A DNA stretch of 64,000 bases from Adiantum capillus-veneris (Eukaryota > Streptophyta > Polypodiopsida > Polypodiales > Pteridaceae): assembly GCA_014529385.2 (NCBI GenBank), contig CM043967.1, positions 129,639,182 through 129,703,181 on the forward strand. Direction: 5' to 3'. The notes under the pieces were generated by a model. The model was given only the letters and a program-made list of their open reading frames with translations. It ran no database searches and was not told where the DNA came from. Below, one piece after another: positions 19,747 through 31,864 of the stretch (position 1 is the first letter of the stretch; each line of letters opens with the position of its first letter). The translations under genes and the position numbers were made by a program.

Positions 19747-22700
19747 GGGGTAGAAGGAGTTCCACCTTTGCCAGATCCAAATGTGCATGTGGTAGAGGTT
19801 ACAAATTCAAATGAGGTTGACATGGAAGCAAATGGCATTAAGCGTGGCCGAGTAAAAATTAACCAGAAAGAAGGTGTCACATCACAGAGTGACCATGGAC
19901 GAGGCAAGAAGGCAAAGGAGACAAGGAAGCTAAGAGGACTCGACATTGTATCAATCTCCAAGACTTCCCTTTTGGCTCCATACAACCTATTGGAAGACAT
20001 GTAAGGTAAGGGTCCAGATTACTCATGGCCTCAATTTCTTGCATTATATCCACAAGTTAGGAGGGATTTAACAAGGGCAGTTAGCACTACGAGAAAGGTA
20101 AAAGAGAGTGTGCCTGTTGTAAAAATTGTACATGCTAAAATGAATGAGGATATTACACCTGTGCTAGATTGTTACATCAAAGGAAGATTGGTTAGGAAAG
20201 TTCTAGTGGATGGGGGTGCAAAAATTTGCATCATGACAGAGGGACTCATGCAAAGACTAGGCATGCACACCCATGAGACACCTGAAATCAAAGTGAAGAT
20301 GGCAAACAATAGCAAAGCTAGGTGTGTAGGCATTTGTAAAAATGTTTTTGTAGAGGCCTTTGGCATTAAGAAGGCAATGGATTTCTATGTCATGTCTATC
20401 AAAGGAAATGGTTACCAATTTATCCTAGGAAGACCATGGCTAATGAAAATGCGAGCTTTGCAAGATTGGGAGAATGGAAAGCTAATTTGTAGGAATGACA
20501 ATCATAAGAAGGTTGTCTTTGACATGAAGGAACAACGCCAAGAGGAGCTCCATGAAGAATCATCACAAAGTGAGATGGAGGAAGGCTGGACCGATAGTAC
20601 TTCAGAAGAAGAAAGTAGCGGTAGCATTACTGAAGAGGAGTCTTCCATCGAAGTCATGGGGGTAAGGTTTAAGCCAACCAACCAAGATACCTCTTGCCCA
20701 GGTTTGGAAGAGGTAGGTTCCCAAGAGAACCAAAATGTGGAAGATGAAGGAATGCTAGAAGGTATGTTATCTACAACACTTACAAAGGATGAAAGAGAGG
20801 AGTTCAAAGGTGTGTTAAGAAAATTTCCTAGGCTTTTTGCTAAAGACTACACTAATGTGCGTGGAGTAGATGTTGTTCAACACAAGATTGAGTTGAAGCC
20901 AGAGGTCACACCTCAGACTCAAAAGCTACGAAGGCTAGGAGTCATCAAGGAGCAGGCTTTACTCAAGGAGGTAAGAAAGCTTCTAGCAGCAGGTTTCATT
21001 TATCCAGTGGAGAATTCAGAGTGGGTCTCTCCCGTTGTTGTCACTCCTAAGAAAAACGGCAAGTGGAGGGTGTGTGTAGATTACTGTCCACTCAATGAGG
21101 CAACAAAAAGAGATCACTTTCCCCTCCCATTTCAGGATGAGATACTAAATGATGTAGCTGGTCATGAGAAGTACACTGTGTGTGATGGCTACTCAGGTTA
21201 CTCTCAAATAGGGATTGCATTGGAGGATCAATTGAAAACAACCTTCATCACTCCTTGGGGTTGTTATGCTTTTAGAGTCATGCCATTTGGTCTGACAAAT
21301 ACTCCTGCAACATTCCAACGTTTCATGAACATGGTGTTTCAAGCATTCTTTGAAAAGTCAATTAGGGTGTTCATTGACGATTTCTGCATTTATAGCTCAA
21401 AATCATTGCATCTGCAAAAGGTAGAATAAGGTCTAAATTTTTTTTACGAAATGGGAGTTCAGCTCAATCCCGACAAATGTCACATAGGTGAGGATGAAGT
21501 GATCTTGCTCGGTCACAAGGTTTCCTATAAAGGCATTCAAGTGGATCCTTCAAAGGCAAAGGCTCTTATTGAGCTCCCATCACCCAAGAATCTCAAAGAG
21601 GTCATCTCATTCATTCAAAAGGCGAAGTATATATCACGCTTCATTCACTTAGCTTCGGAGTTGCTTCACCATTTGCAAAAGTTGACACAACAAGTAGAGT
21701 TTGCATGGTCTGATGAGCTTGAAGAGTACTTTTGTAATATTAAAATGATCCTGTCAGAGCTACCAATACTCATGCCTCCTTGTTGGGAGTACACATTCTT
21801 TGTTAGCTCTAGTGTTGGGAAAGAAACAATTGGTGTGGTTTTGTTACAACAAGATCCCCATAGTACCCGGATGCGACCCATCTACTTTGCTAGTAGGGTC
21901 ATGAATGCTTTGGAGAGAGGTTACACAAAGGCAGAACTCATGATGCTTTCTCTCATATTTGCGGTGAGAAAGTTTAAATCCTACTTGCTACCAAAACCTT
22001 TTGTAATTCTCACTGCAGAAAATTTGTTTCCTTGGGTGTCATCTCAAATGAATCTTAGTACTAGGATCAAGTGGATTATGGATTTGCAAGAGTTCCAATA
22101 CTCTTTCAAGGTATAAGATAGTGTACGTGAACAATTGTTAGGGATCCTTACTTATAGGGTACATGAGAAGGGGATTAAGGTGCCTGAAATAAAGACCCTA
22201 CCATTGCCACCACCAAAAAGTATTCCTAATGCTTTTACCTTGTTCTTTGATGGAGCTTTTCGACGAGCCACAAGAAAAGCAGGGGGAGGGCTAGTGTTGC
22301 TCAACCCAAGTGGAGAGGTGGTCATGAAAGAGAAGGTCAATCTACCAGTATCAACTAGCAACAATGAAGCAGAATATGACACACTACTTCATGGTTTAAA
22401 GATATGCAGTGGCCAAGGTATACAATGTCTCATGGTAAAAGGGGATGCACTTCTCATTGTGAAGCAGATTTTCGGTATTTGGGCATGCAAGAATGAAATC
22501 CTAAGGACAAAAGTTCATGTCATTCGTAGATTGTTTAATCAGTTTGAAGAAGTGCAACTATATCATATTCCTAGGAAACAAAATGAAGATGCCGATTTAC
22601 TTGCACAACAAGCAGTTACATGTGTTGAGAAAGAAGTGCAGGTCATCATGGTGGCAGCAACTGTCAAGCAACCGAGATACCAGGGATTGGAGTCAATGGC

Positions 22701-24003
22701 TCCCATTATTGGCTATATTTTGGAGGGCGAGTTTCCACAAGACTTCACAAAAGCTCAAAAGAGGAGACTCATGAAGGAGGCAAGTGTTTACCTCTTCCTA
22801 GAAGGCTCCCTCTATCAAAGAGGGAAGGATCAAGTGTGCAGAAGAGTACCAACTATTGAGGAAATTCCATCCATTCTAAAAGGTTTTCATGAAGAGGCAT
22901 GTGGTGGTCATTTTTCCCAAGAGTTAACCGTGAAGAAGATTTTGCTTGCAGGGTATGTTTGGCCAAGCATGCATGTAGATGTCCAACATTGGTGTAAAAG
23001 TTGTCACAATTGTCAGGTAAAAGGAAATACAAGGTTGGTGCATGGTCCGAGGCAAATAGTGCTTGCAAATGGACTTTTTGAAAAGTGGGGCATTGATGCT
23101 ATGGGTCCTCTTCCTAAAACAAAAAATGGTAAACTCTACATCCTAGTGGTTGTAGATTACATGACTAGGTGGGTAGAGGCTCAAAGTGTGGCAAGGATAA
23201 ATGGGAAAACAGTGAGCAGGTTTGTCTACACTAATATTTGTTGTAGATTTGGCACACCTCTGGAAATTGTTTTTGATAATGGTTCAGGATTCAAGAAGGA
23301 TTTACTCACAGAAGTTTGTGAAGAGCTTCACATTCTACATCGTCATAGCACACCCTACTACCAACAATCAAATGGTTTGGTGGAGAAGGCTAATGGTTTC
23401 ATTGTAGGCATCATTAGGAAGATGGTGCAAAACAAAACAAAGTTGTGGGATGACTTCTTGGATGGTGCCTTGTGGGCATATCGAACCGCATATAGGGAAG
23501 CCACGGAGTTCACACCATTTCACTTCGTCTATGGTCAGGAGGCTTTACAACCAATCGAGCTCAACATTCCAACAATGCGACTTCATGGCAAAGCAGCACA
23601 AGATGATCAAGAAGCATGGATGGATCGACTTCTTACCTTAGCTGAGCTTGAGTGGAAAAGAGAAGCAGCATACGAGTGCTACAAGAGGAAAGCTACACAG
23701 GCGAAGGAGAATCTTGACAAGAAACTAAATGACAAAGGCCTCAATGAAGGAGATCTTGTGCTAAGGTATGACAATCGACTCCATAATCGTTTTGATGCCA
23801 AGTTTGAAACTAGATGGCACGGGCCATACATAGTCAAGAAGGCTTTCAATTCAACTTATTTTCAACTTATGGACTTGAATGGGAAAGAGCACTCCAGGAA
23901 GGTAAACGGGTATCGTCTGAAGCCCTATTTGAGTCGCCTTCTACCAAAGGATCTACCAAAGATCTATCAAAAGACAGCTATCTCATGTAAGTATTGTTCA
24001 TGA
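19747..24003 (+). pseudogene. Gypsy pol: protease, RT, RNase H, second RNase H, integrase
   Basis: One frame runs from 19180 to 24003 and is broken by TAA at 19744, 20002, 21427 and 22114. The protease has VLVDGGAKICIM (about 20201-20236). The reverse transcriptase has WRVCVDY and the catalytic FIDDF near 21372. An RNase H lies within 21451-22116. A second RNase H begins LFFDGAFRR at about 22243, with NNEAEYDTLLHGL; this extra domain is characteristic of the plant Tat/Athila lineage. Integrase follows, with its HHCC region near 22890-23020, then GIDAMGPLP, FDNGSGF and the QSNGLVEKANG Glu, and a C-terminal part with a WHGPY motif at about 23815. The stops fit C-to-T changes at Gln codons, as expected from methylcytosine decay. 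Confidence 0.9.
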
Positions 24004-24136
24004 AGCATGAGTGTAGCTCGAGCAAAAATGCCAAGGGGCCAAACAATGAAGATCTTGTCAAGGACTCTGAAGCACTCTCTTTGGAAAAGATGCTTTATGA
24101 TGGTACATGAATATACCATCATCCTGGGAGAGCTAA

Positions 24137-26769
24137 TGATGGCAGTTCTTTCGGCTATTCAAAATTTCCATAGTGAGATACCTCACCCTACCAAAATCAC
24201 ATAAACACTGTGGTTACCCTCACCCTTTCACTGTATATAGGTGTGTGTGAGTTAGGGGGCTTTTCCCATATCTCCTTAAAACAAACCCTCAATTAGCTAG
24301 TCACTGGGCTAGTTGAACCAAAAAAAAAAAGAGTATATTATGGCCTTTTTTGTGTGTAAATATTTCATTGTATATATGGCCTAAATATAGGGATTTTTAA
24401 TAATTATTTTGGTATTTTATTTAAATATTTATACCTAGGTGTGTGTTTTATTAGACATATGTATGTCTTCTTTCATCCTCTTGCTCCATAAGTATATTTT
24501 TTTGCCAATGTGTACATACTCTAACCTCATATTTCTTTTATACAAATCACTCCCCACATTTTCATCCTCACCCTTGTGAAAACAAAAAATCGATTTCTAC
24601 TCCTTAGTCACGTTTATTATATTATTTTCATTTACTTGCATATCTTTTCCTCTTTCACCCAAAATAATACAAAGAGGGACCATATCATATGATTCCAATA
24701 CCTTTTTTCATATCCATAATTCTTCCATATTTTTATTATTATTTTTACTCATTATTCCAACATCATGTGCTCATTGAGCTAAAATTAGTCCATACATTAG
24801 TCCCAACATGTATATATTTCTTTATTCACCAATAATCCTCCTCCATGCATGTGTAAAGAGAAACTTGGATGCTTTGTATCATGATATGACAAAGGAGGGG
24901 CTCACTCTTGGATGCATTGAGAAAATTCAACAAAGGAGGGGGCCACTAAAAGACTTTTGCAGGCATAAAAAACAGGCTTTTTGGTGAGAATTTTGGCACC
25001 TATCTCCGCTCGAAATTTGAAGAAGTGACCAACAAAGAAAATATAGCCCACAAAATTGAAAATCACCTCAAAGTTTTTCATGATTTTTGGAGCTACCACA
25101 AGTGAGATATGATTTTTTGAGTGGACCCCAGTCTGCCCACTTTTCTCACAAAGTAACCCATAGTCTTCTCTCACCTCCTTTCCCACTTCCACACACACAC
25201 ATTCATTCCTCTCCATACCTCACTCAAACCTGCAACTTTCATGGTTTACTTCATCTTCTTCACCACTCCCATATCTCCCTTACTCCATAGCTCAAAAAAT
25301 TATCATCTCTACAAACATACCGCTCAATTTCTGTCTTTAGAATCAAATTCATATTACTATAACCTCTTCATCCTTTCATAAAAAGAGAAAAAATCAGCAA
25401 ATAACCAACCTCAAGCTCTACCAAAGGAGGAGTATGATCATGGAAAATTCAACTTTTCCATGGTCACAAGAACTGCACCGAAAAAGTTCTACAACCGCTT
25501 CATTCATTTAGGAGATAGGTGGAAAATTCATTTTCCATCTTGTGGTTTCCATCAAATTGTGTATATTATCATCCTTCTTTTACTTTTTATCATTGTGAAA
25601 ATCATATAATGTACCTTGAGTGCATATGCCATGTAATTTTACCCCATCCTACTAACTTCAAACTACTAACACTAACTGCTAACCCTTTCTTGTAAATTAC
25701 ACCCTGTCTACTCTACCTTAGAGTAGGCAACCTCACACAAAAAATCACTCACCTCTCTAAAATCTTCTCTATTTCACCTCAATCATTCTCTCCTCTTGAG
25801 CCCACATCCATGTGTCTCAAGAGACGAGAGAGCCCCACTCTCATAAGAACACATAAAAAATTTCATAAACATGGTTTTCTATGAAAATGTTGATTAGGTA
25901 TAATCCTAATAAGGGCTCTCATCACCTATAAATAGAGCCCTTCTCCCTTTGTAAATGGCATGATCCCTACACTATTGCTCACTACTTTGAGCGTACCATT
26001 CACCATCTTAGTTTTAGGGAGAGAGAGTGAGCTCTCTATGCACCATTACATGTGGTGTATAGAAAAGCTTCTTTGAGCTAGTTGTAGCATTGCAAAGGAG
26101 TGAGTGATTCATAACTTCCAATCAAAGTTGTACCTAATCTTGCACATCAATTGAATCAATAATTTGGGTGCAACGCGGTTCAAAACTCTCTTGAGTCTCT
26201 CCAATTCACTCTCGACAACCTCATTTCGTTTGGTTTAAGGTGACACATTTTTATTTTGAGATTCTTTTGTAGTATTTGCTTGTATGTGATTCAAGAGCTC
26301 TTGTGTTTGTTTTTCTTGCTTGGAAAAACACTATAAGAGGGTTGTATGGTGAGAGGGCTCCCATAACCCTAAGATAATGTGTAGATTGCAACATCATCAA
26401 ACTTAATTGTGTCTCTTGACTCTCCTCGAAGCTGTTCATACACCCACGTCAATCATTAAAATTTAAGCTAAATTCTTGAACAAAAGTATGTGTGTGTGTG
26501 TGTGTGTGTGTATGTGTCTGGTGTGTGTATTTGTAGCTTTGAAATAAGTGATAGTGTACCCTTTCTTCTCGCTTGTATTGCTAAGGGATTCTCCTCTTTT
26601 GCGTCCTAGTTCGCTCTCTAACTAGGTGGTGCCACTATCTTATTTGGGTTGGGCTGTGGGTTTGTTGTTGCGTTGTGATTGTGGTTGCCCCAGCTCCAAT
26701 TGAGCAGCACGGGAGCCTTGAGGGGTGTTTAGAGGTCGCCTCTCTTGTTGCCCGCCCCGGACCGCCTCA
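24137..26769 (+). repeat. 3' LTR of the gypsy element (2633 bp)
   Basis: It runs from TGATGGCA to CCGCCTCA, with the TATA box at 25927-25934. It differs from the 5' LTR by scattered substitutions and a few small indels, mostly in simple repeats. The host exon resumes at 26770. Confidence 0.9.
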
Positions 26770-27101
26770 CTGCATTTCTCCATTGCCAGAAAGTTTCTTT
26801 GCCTTTCCGCATTCAATCCTCTCATTCCAAATGTTCGGTGTAACCCAATAGCCCATCCTTGCCATCGCCTGTGAAATGTAAGAGGTTAGTGATATTAACA
26901 AAGGGAGTTGGCGCATTTGTCGTAGGATAAATAGACCCATTGGTCCACAAATCCAAATGATGTTCCTTGTTTGTCCTTCTAAGTTCTTTCTTCCGTTGAG
27001 TTAAGAAAGACTCCCCCCTACGTTTCTGCAACGGTGCGTACTCTTGCAATACATCAACATGAAGATGATGTGTGTTCTTTCTTTGGGTAAGTGTTAAAGA
27101 T
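26770..27101 (-). pseudogene. Paralogue A', 5' part of exon 1 beyond the gypsy insertion
   Basis: On the minus strand this encodes the HLHVDVLQEY...KR, HLDLWTNGSIYP and FVNITNLLHFTGDGKDGLLGY segments, which match exon 1 of copy A (LHIDL...KR, HIDIWTRGSLYP, LLTFAGDGEKGLLGY). A frameshift follows near 26822. The coding match ends at about 27101, where another retroelement begins, so the start codon is missing. Confidence 0.7.
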
Positions 27102-29609
27102 GAAGGGGCTGAGGATTACAAGTTCAAATTAGTGTTTTCATCAGAAAAAGAAGCGTTCTCCATTCCTAGAGTTGATAGAGAAAAAGATGGAGACCATATT
27201 CTCAAGTTTAGAGTTGATAGAGTTCGTGTGGCTTATGTTTCTGGAGGGAATGCTTGTAAGTTGGCAGTTTAAATCATTAGTCATACGGTTAGTTGGATTT
27301 CTGACAAGAGAACGAAGGATAAGAATGATAAAGACGGCGGCTACCTACCAAAGAATGTCATTTTGATCGATGCTCCAAAAACAAAATTATGTTCTTGAGG
27401 AAAGAGACACGGCATCAATTGCCCAATCTCAGAAAAAGAAGAAAACACGAAGGAAGAGATCTCAAAAAGCAGTGAAGTCAAACCCCATTTCAAAGACCAA
27501 CATAGGGACTGGTGACGACCTCGTATATATGAACGACGCAGAAGAGGATTCTGATTCAGGAGAAACCATGGAGACCAAAACGACCACTAAGATAGAAACC
27601 AACAAGGAATATCTTCATGAGCCGCAATGGCCAGGATCCAAGAAGAAGATAGGAACTTATCCAAACCCTATAGAGGAGATCGAGCGAGTCAAGCAATTAA
27701 GGAGTTTGGTAGAAAATACCCAAAGGGATCTAGAACCAGAACCTAGGAAAATCCAGATTACAGACACCGTGTTCCCTATGCAACAACAACCTCACCAAGT
27801 CCATAGACCCTTAGCCATACCTAGTGTCATCCAAGAAGAAAGTGACTTAAAGTCATGGAAAAGTGGACGTACTCACTTCTTGATGGAAAGAATGTTTACA
27901 GAGGGACTACCGGATCCTATAGAAGAAATGGAGATCCCATTTTCTCCACATCAAGGGGCTGAAGCCCAAAAGGTGCCATTAAACATTGCCAAATTGATGG
28001 ATTTCATGTCTTCGAAAGTTAGAACCACCATCATGTCCAAACTATATAAAGACCCTAAGCTAGTCTCAGCTCTTCGAGTCTTCCTCAATGGAGAACTAAA
28101 GTTTGGGCTACCACAATTTGCACAGATGGATGGAGCTTGGGAGATGCCAATAGAGGAGGAACACTTAGATCCACAACCCAACCTAGATGAGAACCTTGTT
28201 ATAGAAATACATGTTAACAAGTTGGGAAAATACTTTGAGGGTGATGAATCCAATGCAACCATACCAATCACTACTAAGGGATTAACTATGAAGGGAATCC
28301 TTGATGGTGGCACTGGGGTTAGCATTGTGACTAAAAATTGCTTGGAAACTATGGGAAGACCTCACCTTGCGACCACAACCATAGTAGTGAAGATGGCCAT
28401 GGGTCTATTGTTAAACCTATTGGGATGCTAGAAGATCTCAAGATCAAGGTCTTTGGATAAAATAAGAGTTACCTTCATTTTATGGATTTCTCCAAGCACA
28501 CTATGGCATCTGAGATGATCTTAGGAAGTCCTTTTATGAGGGAAGCAAAAATGGTGCATGACTGGTCTAAAAACCATGTCTACTTGCAGTTCCAAGATTC
28601 TATCATTCAAGTGGATCTTGTAACTGGTAGAGCACATCCTCTAGGAAACAGGTTTATGATTGATCATAGATCTGACACCACAGCTCACTCGGCCCCATTG
28701 CAGTATTGTTACACGTGTAAAGCGGACAATGATGTTGGGGAAGATTCTCTTTATATGGATGTACTACTTGGGATGACTGAGTCGGACAATGTGGATTGGG
28801 TCCACCTAGCGGCAACCATAGACACTTGGGGAAATAGGGGGACGACTTGGGTAACACGTGAGGGGGATGAAATGCCCGTACCCTTAAATATGCTAGAAGC
28901 AATGCATATAGCTTCTGTCAAGACTCATCCTCATATAACAAAGAAAACATACAAGTGGGTCCCTAAATCTTCTTTAGCAACCATGGTTGATGCTAAAAAA
29001 CAGAAGCCTTGTACGAAACGTCCCACTCGCTCCAAGAAATGTAAGGAAATGTGGCATTGGATTCCTAAATGACTATTGGAAGCCCAAGGCTACTATCAAG
29101 GAAATGATCAAATCTGGGTGCCAAAACGTAAATTGTGCTCTTATGTGTCACCTGACCCATGTGAGCCCAATCCTATGGCTCCAAAATGAATTGAGGATCG
29201 CGGAAAGAAAAAAATCACGAAATGTTACACATCCGCTCCAAAGCTAGTTTGGGTACCGAAGAAAGAACAACTTGTTCCACCTAGCTCAGGAACAGGGAAG
29301 TCAAATGAAGCTTCTTGCTCTTCATGTTCCTATATGGAAATAGAAGCTTTGACACAACCTCCACCCACCATTGTACATATACATACAAACAAGGAAGAGT
29401 TTGCACCTCCCTTTGTAAGTTCACCACCTACAACAACGTTGCAAATAAAATTATGGGAGAGTACCTTACCACCCTTGCAACTAGATGAAATGCATAGGGT
29501 GGTCGAAAACTATTGGTTAAAGCCTTCACCCATAACAACTTGGAACAATTGGTTTCAAAAGGTGACGACATCATTCCAAAAGGTATGATCTACCCAAGGA
29601 AGGGGGGAG
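27102..29609 (+). mobile_element. Gypsy-like retroelement internal region without polymerase (family Y)
   Basis: The region has plus-strand frames with a gag-like charged segment, then a retropepsin-like region, and no reverse transcriptase or integrase. It ends in a polypurine tract (AAGGAAGGGGGGAG, about 29596-29609) directly before an LTR start (TGTTTGCTAAC at 29610). It may be a deletion derivative or a large non-autonomous retrotransposon. Its 5' end is cut into exon 1 of paralogue A'. The inverted 3' end of the same family occurs at 63140-63333. Confidence 0.7.
27370..29072 (+). pseudogene. Retropepsin-like polyprotein fragment of family Y
   Basis: The first frame (27370-28431) has a Lys/Arg-rich N-terminus, a helical middle region, and then GILDGGTGVSIVTKNCLETMG (about 28291-28353), a D-G-G-T variant of the retroviral aspartyl protease active site. 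A frameshift near 28420-28480 leads into a second frame (28482-29072) with ILGSPFMREAKMVHDW, the usual second half of a plant gypsy retropepsin. What follows has no recognised domain. The product would be a Gag-protease polyprotein without polymerase. Confidence 0.65.
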
Positions 29610-29800
29610 TGTTTGCTAACATCCATCATTCACCGTTGCTTTCCTCTCAACCTTCCTCCCTGACCTCTCAATCTCCAATCTTAAGGAATGTATATATATA
29701 AAGCCTTATACTCACAAAAAACAAAAATAGTAAAGAGCAAGAGCAATTAGCAAACGAGTGTGAACAATAAAAGTCATTGACCCAGACCTACACATTCACA
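29610..29800 (+). repeat. Start of a family Y LTR
   Basis: It starts TGTTTGCTAAC after a polypurine tract and contains a TATA box (TATATATAAAGCC, about 29693-29705). The first 150 bp or so match the reverse complement of 63145-63297. I could not place the right end. Confidence 0.6.
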
Positions 29801-30629
29801 TCCGGTACACTGAAAAAGAAATCTATTTCATCAAACAACTTTGATCCTCATCACTCAAGTGATGGAGGGTAGGTAAGATTAGTACAATAGGAGTGTTTCT
29901 ATTTTAGAGTTTAGTGATTAGCAAAGTTCTTTCTTCCCACTGATGTGCCTCCTAGAGGTATTCTTTGTGTTTCCTCGTGTGTACATGCACGTATTGTTGT
30001 GGTTAGGATTTGGACCTTCATGGAATCTTTCTCTCGTTCACTCTTCAAACCAAGCGCGATCATCAACACAAATAGGTGTTTATTGTCCATTAGCATTGTC
30101 CCTTATCTTTTTTGCGTCCGTGTTTGCTTGCTTTAATTGTGATTGGTACCATAATATTCATCGCATTTGCTTAGTCAAACATTAAATTCAATGTAAATTT
30201 TTGTCATAAGCACTTGTCTAGGTTTAAAAATCAAGCAGTCCAACTAAGCTAGTTTGACCATGTTAGGCGTTAGAGATCTTCTCTTAATACCATGGGGAAT
30301 GCCTTCCTAATAATCAATGGTTACTTAGGTTCTTAATCCAATTTAGGCCGCATTGTTGAAATGTACTAGGGCTTTCTAGTGGGCTTAGTCCCTATTGACC
30401 TTTAGCTTAAGTATTATAAAGGGAGTTTACTAATGTGATGAGCCTGGCGAGGGTAACAATGTTATATGACCCCCCAAAGTTACAAAATTAAAATGCTGAA
30501 AACGAACAAAGAAAATTCAAAGTGCCTTAATGTAAAATCTTAAGCTGGAAGAGAAATCTCAGCTTGATTTGGTACTTCGCTCACATGTATCGCCTATGGT
30601 ACTAGAGCCCTAGAGGTTCCCAGTGTGGG
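29801..30629. other. No recognisable gene
   Basis: This is AT-rich sequence, probably the rest of the family Y LTR and the start of the family X internal region. No coding or RNA signal was seen. Confidence 0.3.
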
Positions 30630-31227
30630 TGCTTCTCCTTGAAAAGCAAAAAACCCAGGCATACAAAATAAGCACACACATCAAGATTGAATCACTGTGA
30701 AAAGACTTTGGGGGGTCAAAGAAAAGAAAATCAGTCAGGATGATTTCATGAGCAATTCATTTTGTCGTATCTTAACTACAAGGTCTTCTAGATATAGCGT
30801 CTAGTCAGCAGCCCTCGGACATGAAATACTTGGCTCTCACGATTAAACAACTTAATTGACCAGAGAAAATTGAGAAGGTTGCCTATGGTATTAATAGTCG
30901 ATCTTTAGGGCCTTTTGACCGTTAAATTAGCCCCCCCAAGCTTGTTTAATTTTTTATCTTTACAACTATTTATGCTTTTGATTATATTGCAATTTAATGT
31001 TTATTGTCGACAAATGGTTTGAAATTTTGTTACCAATCAAATTGTCTGTCTACAACTGCATATGCTTTTTAATTGTATATGAGAATGCAATTACTGTGCC
31101 AATGTTGTTTGATTTTGCAGTGACTGAAGAAGGCTAAGGACATTCATCTCAAATGCTCCGCCACCTTGACGAATGAGCTTCATCTCAATAGCTTCCGAGG
31201 ACGGAATCTACATCAGGAAGGGGGGCA
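30630..31227 (+). mobile_element. 3' internal end of a gypsy element of family X
   Basis: This noncoding stretch matches the reverse complement of 58290-58850. Both contain the AAGACTTTGGGGGGTCAAAG segment and end in a purine tract (AGGAAGGGGGGCA) directly before the LTR. No pol genes are present. Confidence 0.6.
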
Positions 31228-31557
31228 TGTTAACCCTCACACACATTCCTATCACCTACAACGGACGCGGTATTATTTATTTGGTAGAGTCAGGTACCAA
31301 GCTTGTCGGTCCAATAGGAAAAGGATAAGAGCGATCGCAATAGGAAAAGGATAAGAGTGATCACCGATGAGAGGTGCACTCTAACTGGAACATTCAAGGG
31401 TTAGTTAGCTAAGCATGGGCGCCCAAGTGTGAATGGGGCGAGCTCATATAAAAGTCACCTAAACCTAAAAATCATTCATTCTTTCATTTGTGCAATTGAA
31501 GAGTGCTCTTCCTCCATCTCCATCTTCTTCTTCTTCATGTCCTTGTGTGTGTGTATG

Positions 31558-31633
<76 letters not shown>

Positions 31634-31864
31634 TGTGTGTGTGATCGAGCATTGCGATGACGGCACGGCAGCGGTGAAGCGGTTGAGCGCGGCGCAGCAG
31701 CGGTAGCTCCTTCTTCTTCGCGATGAGGAATACTCCACGAAGGCGAGCGTAGGGCGGTGAGTGACACACCCTTGCTCTCTTGAGCTTACTAGATTAGTCT
31801 AGTTGTGTGCTTGGAGCCATTTGTGGCTCGCACACAGTGTATCGGCAAGTCCCTTGCATTGACA
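31228..31864 (+). repeat. Family X LTR (637 bp) with a GA microsatellite
   Basis: It runs from TGTTAACCC to GCATTGACA. It contains a (GA)n tract at 31561-31631, followed by a GC-rich segment and a GTGAGTGACACACCC splice-donor-like junction. It matches 63334-63903 directly and 57665-58289 inverted. A polypurine tract precedes it, yet leader-like sequence (GTGCAACAGACGTGCAC) follows it. Confidence 0.75.

Larger units (their letters stand above)
15606..26769 (+). mobile_element. Ty3/gypsy retrotransposon, Tat-like, full length but mutated
   Basis: The 11.2-kb element has LTRs at 15606-18265 and 24137-26769, Gag, protease, reverse transcriptase with RNase H, a second RNase H of the plant Tat/Athila type, and integrase. 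The four nonsense codons in the gag-pol frame are all TAA, and there is one frameshift in gag. It is inserted in exon 1 of the DDE-like paralogue, in opposite orientation, and the exon's coding sequence resumes on each side. The 5-bp flanks are CTGGC and CTGCA, a degenerate target duplication at best. Confidence 0.92.
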
